DNA from: an uncultured bacterium | GTDB lineage: Bacteria > Verrucomicrobiota > Lentisphaeria > Victivallales > UBA1829 | DNA: 64,000 nt | Reading direction: 5' to 3' | NCBI GenBank assembly: GCA_902774245.1 | Contig: CACYHQ010000001.1 | Location: 62,001-126,000, forward strand | Part shown: piece by piece, positions 24,483 through 35,615 of the stretch | How the letters are laid out: each line of letters opens with the position of its first letter | How positions within the stretch are numbered: the stretch's first letter is position 1 | The notes under the pieces: generated by a model | Seen by the model: the letters and a program-made list of their open reading frames with translations, nothing else | Databases searched by the model: none | Told to the model about the DNA's origin: nothing | Position numbers and translations under genes: made by a program

Positions 24483-24511
24483 CGTGCCCGGCTCAGACCG
24501 GGCACTTTTTT
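24483..24511 (+). terminator. Terminator of the GH51 gene
   Basis: GTGCCCGG - CTCAGA - CCGGGCAC perfect 8-bp stem followed by T7. Confidence 0.92.
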
Positions 24512-24624
24512 TGATTGATGCGTTGTGCCGATAGAGGACAAACGCCCGGTTCTACCGGTTCTTCGCGAGGCGGCGGGCCGACCGGGCCGGGAGCGCAAAT
24601 ACGGCATACGGTTTCCGGCCGGAC

Positions 24625-24666
24625 AAAAAAGGCGGGGCGCCCGTCCACCCCCTGGACCGACGCCCC
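24625..24666 (-). terminator. Terminator of the glycine-rich lipoprotein gene
   Basis: On the minus strand GGGGCG ... CGCCCC has an inner GTCCA/TGGAC stem and is followed by GCC and T6. Confidence 0.75.
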
Positions 24667-24702
24667 ACACAATCAAGTTTTTTTCAGAAGGAATCTGTCT
24701 GT

Positions 24703-26127
24703 TCAATCCTCAACGAAGAGGTCTTCGTCGTCGAACGGACGGATGTTGCTCGCACCGGAATCGTACTGGGTGTTCGCACCGGAGCCCGGACGAGCCGTCG
24801 CGGCCGGAGTCGTACCGGCTGCACCGGCAGCGCCGCGGCGCTGTCTCATGCCCTGTCCGCCGCCGAAACCGCCCTGACGGGTCGCGCCGCCCATTCCGGC
24901 ACCGAAGCCGCCTTGACGGGTCGCGCCCATGCCGCCCTGACCGAAACCGCCTTGCGGAGCCGCACCAGCACCGAATCCGGCGCCGAAGCCGCCCTGCGGA
25001 GTCGCGCCTGCGCCGAATCCGGCAGCAGGACCACCGGCGGCGGGACCGCCCGCCGCACCGCCTTCACGGTTCAAACGGCCGCCTTCGCGTCTCACGCGGG
25101 GCTGTCCGTCGGGAGTCGTGGCGTTCGGGCCGCCGAAGCCACCCTGCGGAGCCGCGCCCATTCCGGCACCGAACCCTCCGCCAAATCCGCCCATGCCTGC
25201 GCCGGGGCCACCAGCGGCACCGCCGCCGAAACCACCGCCGAAGGCGCCCTGCGGACCAGCTCCAAATCCGACACCTGCACCGGGACCACCAGCGGCACCG
25301 CCGCCGAAGCCGCCGCCAAAACCGCCTTGCGGACCAGCTCCAAATCCGGCACCGGGACCACCGGCAGCAGGACCGCCGGCCACGCCGCCTTCACGACGGG
25401 GCTGACGTGCGCCGCCTTCACGTCTCACACGGGGCTGTCCATCGGGTGTCGTGGCGTTCGGACCACCGAAGCCGCCGATGCCGCCGCCGGGGCCCATCAT
25501 GCCGGGACCGCCCTGCGGACCGGCACCAAAACCACCGCCAAAGCCGCCTTCAGGAGCAGGTCCAAAGCCGCCGCCGAAACCGCCCTGCGGACCGGCACCG
25601 AAACCGCCGCCGAAACCTCCATCAGGAGCAGGACCGAAGCCGCCGCCGAAGCCGCCCTGCGGACCGGCACCAAAGCCGCCGCCGAAGCCGCCCTGCGGCC
25701 CACCGAAGCCACCCATGCCAGCACCAGCACCGGGGCCCATGCCACCGCCGAAACCGCCCTGCGGAGCCGAGCCCATGCCCATGCCGCCGCCGAAGCCGCC
25801 CTGCGGACCGCCGAAGCCGCCCATACCGGCACCGGGGCCCATGCCCATGCCGCCGCCGAAGCCGCCCATGCCTGCGCCGGGGCCCATACCCATACCGGCG
25901 CCGGGGCCCATACCCATTCCGCCGCCGAAACCGCCCATACCGGGGCCCATCATGCCGGGACCGCCGAAGCCGGGGCCGGGAGTCGGAGTCGCGGCCGTCG
26001 TTGTTTCAGCCGGCACAGCCGTTTCGTTCGTGTCAGTTACCTGTTCGGCTTTTGCGCTGGAACAGGCGGTGAGAGTCGCCATACCGGCAACCGTGGCGAG
26101 GATGATGATCGCGTTGAGGTTTTTCAT
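24703..26127 (-). CDS. Glycine/methionine-rich repeat lipoprotein
   Basis: This 474-residue low-complexity protein has no family I recognise. The ATG at 26127 was chosen for AAGGAG upstream and the lipoprotein signal MKNLNAIIILATVAGMATL, lipobox TAC. A Thr/Glu-rich linker is followed by about 400 residues of GFGGG, GPGAGMG and GPQGG units, with two spaced PNATTPDGQPRVRREGG segments and an acidic end RPFDDEDLFVED. It should be a flexible, lipid-anchored surface chain. Composition resembles the 5046-5759 product and the Ffh tail, but no sequence homology is claimed. Confidence 0.78.
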   Translation of the reverse strand: MKNLNAIIILATVAGMATLTACSSAKAEQVTDTNETAVPAETTTAATPTPGPGFGGPGMMGPGMGGFGGGMGMGPGAGMGMGPGAGMGGFGGGMGMGPGAGMGGFGGPQGGFGGGMGMGSAPQGGFGGGMGPGAGAGMGGFGGPQGGFGGGFGAGPQGGFGGGFGPAPDGGFGGGFGAGPQGGFGGGFGPAPEGGFGGGFGAGPQGGPGMMGPGGGIGGFGGPNATTPDGQPRVRREGGARQPRREGGVAGGPAAGGPGAGFGAGPQGGFGGGFGGGAAGGPGAGVGFGAGPQGAFGGGFGGGAAGGPGAGMGGFGGGFGAGMGAAPQGGFGGPNATTPDGQPRVRREGGRLNREGGAAGGPAAGGPAAGFGAGATPQGGFGAGFGAGAAPQGGFGQGGMGATRQGGFGAGMGGATRQGGFGGGQGMRQRRGAAGAAGTTPAATARPGSGANTQYDSGASNIRPFDDEDLFVED

Positions 26128-26647
26128 AGTCGTTCTCCTTATGGTTAAAGTTTGTGTTGTCAATTGTTTTAAGGTTGTGTCAACCGTTTGTCGTTTCCCG
26201 ACCGCATGACCTCATACGATCTCCGGGGATTTCCGCGGTATTCCAACGCCCTGCCCGCTTCGTAACTCTTTCCCGCAGCGTTTCTTGGCGTTTCCCGCGG
26301 CGCTTACATCTCAATTAACGCATCCCGTTTGCGTTTTATTGCCGGACAATCTCTTTTTTTCCGCAAAAATCGTGACAGCTTTCCGAAATATTTTCATTTT
26401 ACTTTGCGCGCCAACGAATTACAAAGTGACAGCATTTTACCGTATATTCGGAATCCACGATTATTTTTTCACGTTTTCCGGCTCCGCACCACGCGCCGCC
26501 GTGTTTTATTTCACAAAAAGTCCCGCTTTCCATTTGTATTTTCTCCCTCGCGTGCTACTTTATTACCATACACCAAACAACAAACCGCCGCGCGCACAAC
26601 GCGGCTTCAACGCAACGGGCGCATCCGCCCGAAGAAAGGCAGACATC
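26128..26647. other. Divergent intergenic region, mostly featureless
   Basis: This gap of 520 bases is more A/T-rich than its surroundings. It contains the probable NifU-like gene promoter at 26534 and, near 26140-26190, TTGACA-like boxes on the minus strand with no clear -10 partner. No supported open frame or RNA gene was found. Confidence 0.5.
26534..26561 (+). promoter_or_regulatory. Promoter of the NifU-like gene
   Basis: TTGTAT and TACTTT are separated by 16 bases, with GC directly before the -10 box. Confidence 0.5.
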
Positions 26648-26866
26648 ATGGAAGAGGCAATCAGAGAAAAACTTGAAGAACTCCGGGGAATGCTCCAGGC
26701 CGACGGCGGCGATCTCGAAGTCGTCTCCATCACCGGCAAAACCGTCCTCCTCCGTCTCCGCGGCGCTTGCGGCGCCTGCCCCCACGCGCAGATGACGCTC
26801 AAGGACGGCATCGAACGCATCCTCCGGGAATCCGTCGATCCCGAGATCGTGGTCGAACGCGCCTGA
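26648..26866 (+). CDS. NifU C-terminal-domain iron-sulfur carrier
   Basis: This 72-residue protein consists only of the NifU_C (Nfu-type) domain, which holds a [4Fe-4S] cluster between two subunits and passes it to apoproteins. The two ligands are Cys41 and Cys44 in GACGACPHAQMTLKDGIE. The start at 26648 is set by the domain boundary (MEEAIREKLEELRGML). It is a single-gene unit; no isc or suf genes are nearby. Confidence 0.9.
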   Translation: MEEAIREKLEELRGMLQADGGDLEVVSITGKTVLLRLRGACGACPHAQMTLKDGIERILRESVDPEIVVERA

Positions 26867-26991
26867 TTTCCGCGTCCGTCACGCTCGTTTCTCATTCAAA
26901 CGATCACTTCACACGCCGTGCAATCCCTGTACGGCGCTGAGGTTATTTATCCTCAAATGGCAGGCTTATTGAACACAGGTCATAACTCACC

Positions 26992-27597
26992 ATGACAAAT
27001 CTCATCATCCGTCCCGAAGAGCCCGCCGACCATCCCGCCATGGAGAATCTGATCCGCGACGCATTCTGGGACGTCTACCGCCCCGGCGCGAGCGAACACC
27101 TCCTGATCCACAAACTCCGTCAGGACCCGTCGTATCTGCCGGAATTCAGCTTCATCGCCGAGCTCGACGAACAGCCCGTCGGCGGCATCTGGTACGCCAT
27201 GTGCGCCATTGAGAAGCCGGACGGCTCGCGCATCCCGATCCCGACGCTCGGCCCGGTCGGCGTCGCGCCCGCGTTTCAGAAACGCGGCATCGGCTCCGCC
27301 CTGATCCGCCGTACGCTCCCGCTCGTGAAAGCCGCCGGACACCCCGGCATCGTGATCTTCGGCGATCCCGCCTACTACGGACGGTTCGGGTTCACGCCCG
27401 GTCAGGACGCGGGCATCGCGGCATGCGACGGCAATTTCTACGACGTGCTCCAGCTGCTCCGGTTCGACCCGGACGCCGACCTCGCCGGACGCTATCAGGA
27501 GAGCGATCCGTACCAGATCGACCCGGCCGAGGTGGAACAGTTCGAGATCTGGTTCACGCCGCGCGAGAAACACGTCCTCCCGACGCAGCTCCACTGA
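26992..27597 (+). CDS. GNAT family N-acetyltransferase
   Basis: This 201-residue protein resembles YhbS-type acetyltransferases. The acetyl-CoA binding motif is GVAPAFQKRGIGSALIRR near residues 86-103, followed by FGDPAYYGRFGFTPG, which is typical of this subgroup. The substrate is unknown. The next gene starts 22 bases downstream with a good SD, so the two may be co-transcribed. Confidence 0.85.
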   Translation: MTNLIIRPEEPADHPAMENLIRDAFWDVYRPGASEHLLIHKLRQDPSYLPEFSFIAELDEQPVGGIWYAMCAIEKPDGSRIPIPTLGPVGVAPAFQKRGIGSALIRRTLPLVKAAGHPGIVIFGDPAYYGRFGFTPGQDAGIAACDGNFYDVLQLLRFDPDADLAGRYQESDPYQIDPAEVEQFEIWFTPREKHVLPTQLH

Positions 27598-27619
27598 ACG
27601 CAAACGAGGAGGAACGGCA

Positions 27620-28786
27620 ATGATCGGCGCTGACAGACACGAACCGGAACACGACGCGGCGAAGGACGACATCCCGCCGCGCGACCCCCTCCTCACCCGT
27701 CTGAGGCCGGTCCTTCTGTTTTTTCTGCTGGTGCTGACGCCGGTGGCGATCCGGCTGTTCATGTCGTACCTGCACGTTTACAGGATCATCCCGCTGGGGA
27801 CCACCGTGATCGAAATCAGCGCGACCCCGCGCGCATCAAGCCTCGGCGAATTCCTTTGCGGCCTGCCCTGGATCAAGGACAAACCGGAAATACAGTCGTA
27901 TCTGCAGTATTGGTACTACATCATCCCGGAAAACGCAACAGACATTGCCAGCGACACCTTTTCCAAACGCCTCGGCCTCAGGCCCCGGGAGATCGTGATC
28001 CCGGGCAATGTGAAATCAATCCACTTGACTGCCTTTCAGGATTGCACCTCGCTGAGAAAACTCGAGATTCAGGAGGGAGTGGAATTCATCAATCAGTATG
28101 CCTTTTCCGGCTGCAGCGGACTGGAAAAGCTCGTATTGCCCGCATCCGCGGCAAAAAGCATCGGGACAGCGTGGCATTCGTTCAGTCATTGCACCGGTCT
28201 CAGAAAAGCCGTGCTCCCGGAGGGGGTGCAGCGGATCCCCGACAGCATGTTTATGAACTGCGCCAGCCTGACCGAGATCAATATCCCGGACAGTGTGACC
28301 ATGATCGAAAGATACGCGTTCCTGGGCTGCCGCAACCTGAAGCAAGTCACCCTCGGCCCCAACGTCAAATCCATCGGCAACGGCGCGTTTTCGGGGACCG
28401 GCTGTCAGCTCGTGTTTCCCGACGGTCTCCCTGACGGGTACCGCTATCAGGACGGCATCCTCTACAACGGCTCGACGCTCGTTTCCTGCGTGGCGCCGCC
28501 GGACGGCCTCTGCGTCATCCCGCCGGACGTGAAGGAGATCGAAGAGTTCGCGTTTGCCATGTGCACCGGATTGACGGAGATTCGGGTGCCGGAAGGGGTA
28601 GAGGCCATTCACAGGGGGGCGTTCTCGGGCTGTACCGCCCTGAAACACATCGAGTTGCCGAAATCTCTGAGGGGCATCGGCCCTCAGGCATTCGCCGGCT
28701 GCAACGCGCTCCCGGAGCTCAAGCTCCCATTGAACGTCGGAGTAAGGAGCGACGTTTTTTCCGAGCAGACCGCCTGGCCGAACTGA
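27620..28786 (+). CDS. Membrane-anchored BspA-type leucine-rich-repeat protein
   Basis: This 388-residue protein has a short cytoplasmic N-terminus, a membrane helix (PVLLFFLLVLTPVAIRLFM, about residues 30-48) and an outside LRR_5 domain. The repeats have the form LRKLEIQEGVEFINQYAFSGC, LTEINIPDSVTMIERYAFLGC (in parts). BspA-like repeats bind proteins or host factors in some gut bacteria, but a general binding role is all that can be claimed. GAGGAGG precedes the ATG. An interruption in the repeats near residues 260-300 (DGLPDGYRYQDGILYNGSTL) is common in this family. Confidence 0.85.
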   Translation: MIGADRHEPEHDAAKDDIPPRDPLLTRLRPVLLFFLLVLTPVAIRLFMSYLHVYRIIPLGTTVIEISATPRASSLGEFLCGLPWIKDKPEIQSYLQYWYYIIPENATDIASDTFSKRLGLRPREIVIPGNVKSIHLTAFQDCTSLRKLEIQEGVEFINQYAFSGCSGLEKLVLPASAAKSIGTAWHSFSHCTGLRKAVLPEGVQRIPDSMFMNCASLTEINIPDSVTMIERYAFLGCRNLKQVTLGPNVKSIGNGAFSGTGCQLVFPDGLPDGYRYQDGILYNGSTLVSCVAPPDGLCVIPPDVKEIEEFAFAMCTGLTEIRVPEGVEAIHRGAFSGCTALKHIELPKSLRGIGPQAFAGCNALPELKLPLNVGVRSDVFSEQTAWPN

Positions 28787-28928
28787 ATGCACCTCTGCAC
28801 TTGAACCCCGCCTCCGCCTCCCGCGTCACACGGCCCTACGATATCGAACTTGTGCAAAAGAGTTCACCGAGGCGCAAAGTGTCCCCTGCAACGCGTGGTC
28901 GCGAACGCATCCTTCCCGAAAAAGAGAA

Positions 28929-29009
28929 TGTCCTCCCCGTCCACATACGACAGAGGAGGACAGTTTGTTTTTTCCCTCGTGCCGGAGCGTCAGCCCGGCA
29001 CTGCTTCAG
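28929..29009 (+). repeat. Intergenic stem-loop repeat, copy D
   Basis: TGTCCTCC pairs with GGAGGACA (28929-28962). Then GTGCCGG - AGCGTCAGC - CCGGCAC (28979-29001) is followed by TGCTTCAG and TGGAG. The order matches copy C, and TGCYTCAGTGGA is shared with copy E. It lies between convergent genes. Confidence 0.7.
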
Positions 29010-29025
29010 TGGAGATTCCGCCGCC

Positions 29026-31296
29026 TTATTTCTTGAGCTTGGCGGAGAGGAGCGCCTTGATCTCGTCGTTCGCGGCGGCGTCCACGATCTTCTGCGTGAC
29101 CTTCACGTTCATGGCGAGCAGGCGCTTGACCATATCGACGTTTCCGGCGCGCGCGGCAAGCAGGACCGGGGTCTCACCCGCCTTGTTCGGCAGGTCTTCC
29201 TTGATGCTGTAATAGAGGAGCTTGCGAACGGTCTCGTCATCGGCGGTCGCGGCGCAGAGATGCAGCACGCTGTTGCCGTCCTTGTCGACGCCGTTCACGT
29301 TCGGCATCTTGTCGGCGAGGAACTTCACGATCTCGGGGTATTTCGCACCGGCGATGAGGACGGTGGTGCCGTCCTTCGCGGTGGCGGCGAAGTTGGCCTT
29401 CTTGCTCACGAGGAACTTCACAAGCGCGACGTTTCCGCTGAAAGCGGCGCAATGGAGCGGGGTCATGCCGTCCTTGTCGGCGAGGTTGAGTTCCGCCTTC
29501 TTCTCAAGCAGGAAATTCACGGTGGAAGCCTTGCCTCGTTCGGCGGCGTAGAAGATCGGTGTGCGGCCGTTCTCGGCGATGGCGTTGACGTCCGCGCCGG
29601 CCTGGACGAGGTCCTTCACCATGTCGAGGTTGCCGCGGGCGGCGGCCTGATGCAGCGGCGTGAGACCGGCCTTCGTGGCGACGTTCGGGTCCGCGCCGTA
29701 CGTCACGAGGCTCTTCACCATTTCATACGTGCCCATGCGGGCGGCGTCGTACAGCGGGGTCGCACCGGACTTTTCGATCTGGGTGCGCGGGGTGCAGGCG
29801 CGGACCTTCAGCAGATAGGTGATGATCGATTCCTGTTTCTTCAGGACGGCGCAATGGAGCAGCGACATGCCGGCATTGTCGACGGCGTTCGGGTCGACCT
29901 TGCTCTTTCCGGCGCTGTCGAGGTTGCTCAGGATGGTGAAATTGCCGTTTTCGACGCAGTAGAACGCGGGCGTGCGGCCCTTCTCGTCCTTGCCGTTCAC
30001 GTCGGCGCCGCTTTCGATCATCTTGAACGCGTTTTCCCAGTCCTTTTCCTTCAAATAGCCGAACATCTCCTTGTTGAGCTTGGCGACACGTTTCGCCTCC
30101 TCGCGGGCGGCGGCGTTCTGTTCGTACTCAAGTTTGAGCTGGGCGATCTTCGCCTCGCGGTTCTTCACCGCCGCTTCGCGCATCTGGACGCGCTTCTCGC
30201 GTTCCTCTTCGTCGATGCCTTCCTCGTCCGGGTCGGGCGTCTCCTCAAGCGGGACCATGGCCTCGAAGTCGGGCGGCGTGTCGTCGTCTCCCTCAAGCGC
30301 CTTTTCCCCGGCTTCGCCGCCCTCGAGCGCTTCCTTTGCGGCGGCGGTCGCGGCCTGCACGGCTTCGAGGATGGAATCTTCGGAGATATTGAAGGTGACC
30401 ACGGCATCGTTGCCCTTGGTTTCGACCTTCAGGCCCTCGAAGAGCTTGGCGGCTTCGTTCGCGTTCTCCTCTTCGCCTTCCGCCGGAGTCAGCATTTTCT
30501 TCAGCGTTTCGACCTGTTCCACGAACTCGCCGCGCGCCTTGGCGTCGTTGAACCGGGCGGTCAGGAAGAGGTCGATGGAGTTGTCCGCGCCGGAAGCGAT
30601 GCGGAAGATGAAGCTCTTCAGTTCCTCCGACTCGCCCAGGAGCCCCTTGAACTGTTCGATCTGGTCGCTCAACCCATCGGTGCCGGTCCTGGCCTCACCG
30701 GCAAGAAATTTCATAAACCCCTCTCGATCAAGCGCGATCGCGAAAATGGAGTCTTCGGCCTTCATGGAACGCACCAGCGCGGACGGAGCCTCGACTTCGG
30801 GGTAGAGTGCCGGTTTCGCATCCATGTCTTCCGTGAGGACGGCCTGGACATGGTCGTCGGAAACGACCATCAACATGAAGTGGACACTATTTTCCGCGTC
30901 CTTGATCTCGTAGACTTCCGCACCCTCGAATTCGACCTTCTGGGCGGTGTAAGCCGTGTTTTCCGTCACAATCTTCTTGAACTCGCCGGATTGGCCGTTC
31001 ACGTTGGCGATCAGCCCGGCACGATGGTCCGCGGAAACAAAGACGACAAACTGGGCGTTCTTGTCGCCCAACTTGATTCCCACGGATTCGAGCATTTCAT
31101 CCGGATCGATGTCGAAGGATTTCAGGATGGAACCGAACGCCGGCGATCCGAACAGGGCCTCGAAATTCACATACAGCGCGCCTGCGGCGTCCGACGGCAC
31201 ATAGTTCGCGACGGGTTCCACGCCGAACGAGGTTATTGTGGCAAAAGCGAGAGCCAGGGAAACGGCTGCCGACTTCAAAGCAAATTTCATATTCAT
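29026..31296 (-). CDS. Exported ankyrin-repeat protein with large unknown N-terminal domain
   Basis: This 756-residue protein starts at ATG 31296 with a Sec signal (KFALKSAAVSLALAFATITSF). Residues about 25-330 (YVPSDAAGALYVNFEALFG and onward) form a domain I cannot name; its start resembles proteins of Lentisphaerota and Verrucomicrobia that I recall. A charged coiled-coil (EEEREKRVQMREAAVKNREA, about 375-420) follows. Eight or more ankyrin repeats fill the rest (GATPLYDAARMGTYEMVKSL, GLTPLHQAAARGNLDMVKDL in parts). It is probably periplasmic or surface exposed. With the rlmN-fused ankyrin domain, the window has two envelope-directed ankyrin proteins. Confidence 0.85.
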   Translation of the reverse strand: MNMKFALKSAAVSLALAFATITSFGVEPVANYVPSDAAGALYVNFEALFGSPAFGSILKSFDIDPDEMLESVGIKLGDKNAQFVVFVSADHRAGLIANVNGQSGEFKKIVTENTAYTAQKVEFEGAEVYEIKDAENSVHFMLMVVSDDHVQAVLTEDMDAKPALYPEVEAPSALVRSMKAEDSIFAIALDREGFMKFLAGEARTGTDGLSDQIEQFKGLLGESEELKSFIFRIASGADNSIDLFLTARFNDAKARGEFVEQVETLKKMLTPAEGEEENANEAAKLFEGLKVETKGNDAVVTFNISEDSILEAVQAATAAAKEALEGGEAGEKALEGDDDTPPDFEAMVPLEETPDPDEEGIDEEEREKRVQMREAAVKNREAKIAQLKLEYEQNAAAREEAKRVAKLNKEMFGYLKEKDWENAFKMIESGADVNGKDEKGRTPAFYCVENGNFTILSNLDSAGKSKVDPNAVDNAGMSLLHCAVLKKQESIITYLLKVRACTPRTQIEKSGATPLYDAARMGTYEMVKSLVTYGADPNVATKAGLTPLHQAAARGNLDMVKDLVQAGADVNAIAENGRTPIFYAAERGKASTVNFLLEKKAELNLADKDGMTPLHCAAFSGNVALVKFLVSKKANFAATAKDGTTVLIAGAKYPEIVKFLADKMPNVNGVDKDGNSVLHLCAATADDETVRKLLYYSIKEDLPNKAGETPVLLAARAGNVDMVKRLLAMNVKVTQKIVDAAANDEIKALLSAKLKK

Positions 31297-31388
31297 AGTA
31301 TCGGTCTTTCTTTGGCTGATAGTTAAACGTTTTCTGGGGCGAACACGCACGGGACACGCGGCGCAAATTGCGCGTGTCCTTTATTTGT

Positions 31389-31417
31389 ATTATACAGCGG
31401 AAAATGCAAAAATGCAA
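31389..31417 (-). promoter_or_regulatory. Promoter of the exported ankyrin gene
   Basis: On the minus strand TTGCAT and TATAAT are separated by 17 bases, about 90 bases before the ATG. Confidence 0.7.
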
Positions 31418-31610
31418 GCCAAAAAGCCGAAAAAATCGTATATTTTTCCGAAAATATCGTAGTTCCGAATTGTTTTCAGTCTTTTCTGGCGGGATTGTTT
31501 CTCCCTTGATGGTTTTTTTTGACACATGACGAAAAGAAAACCTTGCGTTTACACGCAAGTTCACAGGCAAGTTTGAGTTGATGAAAGAACCAGTCGCTCA
31601 TGTGCACGCG

Positions 31611-31650
31611 CAAGTTTCAGTTAAAAGTACCATGTTTTAACTGAAACTTG
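31611..31650. repeat. Perfect 16-bp inverted repeat with 8-base spacer
   Basis: CAAGTTTCAGTTAAAA is followed by GTACCATG and the exact reverse complement. There is no T-tract, so it is not a standard terminator. It lies 98 bases upstream of the rhaM-lacZ promoter -35 box. Confidence 0.85.
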
Positions 31651-31747
31651 GGAAAAAACTCCTTTCCTGGTGATTTCTCCGCAAGCATGAGATTTCAGCT
31701 ATCCACTCCGCGTTTCTTCATTTTCCATGTTTTCGTTCGCTTTCGAT

Positions 31748-31775
31748 TTGACTTTTTCCGCAAACAGGCTATCTT
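31748..31775 (+). promoter_or_regulatory. Promoter of rhaM-beta-galactosidase
   Basis: TTGACT and TATCTT are separated by 16 bases, with GGC before the -10 box, 60 bases before the rhaM ATG. Confidence 0.7.
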
Positions 31776-31834
31776 TAATTCAATATGCATTTTTCATGGA
31801 AAAAGAACAACGACGCGAAACAAGGAGTCCCGCA

Positions 31835-32149
31835 ATGGAGCAGTCCGCTTTTGTCATGAAGCTGAAACCCGGCGTGATCGAGGAATATAAACGCCGTCAC
31901 GACGAGATCTGGCCCGAAGTCCTGAAGGCGCACACGCTCGCCGGAATCCGCGACTACTCCATCTTCTACGACCCGGAGACGCTGATGCTCTTCGCCGTGC
32001 GGCGTCTGACCGACGACGAGACCACGGAGACGCTGAAAGAGGAAGCCTGCATCCGCAAGTGGTGGGACTACAACGCCGACCTCATGGAGTGTAAGCCGGA
32101 CAACGAGCCGTGTTCGCGCCCGCTCCGCCTCGTTTTCCACATGGACTGA
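31835..32149 (+). CDS. rhaM: L-rhamnose mutarotase-like protein
   Basis: This is a 104-residue dimeric alpha/beta-barrel protein that interconverts the anomers of L-rhamnose. The length equals that of E. coli RhaM. Family features are FVMKLKPGVIEEYKRRHDEIWPEV (in parts, with the active-site His) and KWWDYNADLMECKPDNEP. AAGGAG lies 8 bases before the chosen ATG at 31835. The beta-galactosidase gene starts 31 bases later, so the pair probably serves a rhamnose- and galactose-containing pectin such as RG-I. Confidence 0.93.
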   Translation: MEQSAFVMKLKPGVIEEYKRRHDEIWPEVLKAHTLAGIRDYSIFYDPETLMLFAVRRLTDDETTETLKEEACIRKWWDYNADLMECKPDNEPCSRPLRLVFHMD

Positions 32150-35524
<3,375 letters not shown>

Positions 35525-35547
35525 TCTCCGCCTCAAAAAAGCATTTC

Positions 35548-35585
35548 GCCGGGAGCGTCTCACTCAGGATGCTCCCGGCTTTTTT
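35548..35585 (+). terminator. Terminator of the beta-galactosidase gene
   Basis: GCCGGGAGC / GCTCCCGGC perfect 9-bp stem with a 14-base loop and T6. Confidence 0.92.
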
Positions 35586-35615
35586 GTGCCGGTACGAAGC
35601 CCGGTACTGCCTCAG
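35586..35615 (+). repeat. Intergenic stem-loop repeat, copy E
   Basis: GTGCCGG - TACGAAGC - CCGGTAC (one G-T pair) is followed by TGCCTCAG. It starts directly at the end of the terminator T-tract, and its last bases include the stop codon of the convergent ygiQ gene. Confidence 0.7.

Larger units (their letters stand above)
24392..24702. other. Convergent intergenic region with hairpin cluster and two terminators
   Basis: These 311 bases separate GH51 from the convergent glycine-rich gene. They hold three short hairpins (24394-24462), the GH51 terminator (24483) and the terminator of the opposing gene (24625). No coding frame with an SD was seen. Confidence 0.65.
31297..31834. other. Divergent intergenic region with perfect inverted repeat
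   Basis: These 538 bases between the ankyrin and rhaM genes hold both promoters (31389 and 31748), several CAAGTT-type short repeats (31550-31618) and a perfect 16-bp inverted repeat at 31611-31650. No gene-like frame was found. It is more A/T-rich than flanking genes. Confidence 0.6.

Noticed and set aside
24525..26209. Several long Pro/Arg/Ala-rich frames on the plus strand
   Set aside because: They are antisense of the GGN-rich codons of the glycine-rich lipoprotein. There is no SD or signal, and the minus-strand gene has a lipobox, an SD and a terminator.
31519..31545. TTGACA at 31519 as an extra promoter
   Set aside because: No acceptable -10 box lies 15-19 bases downstream.
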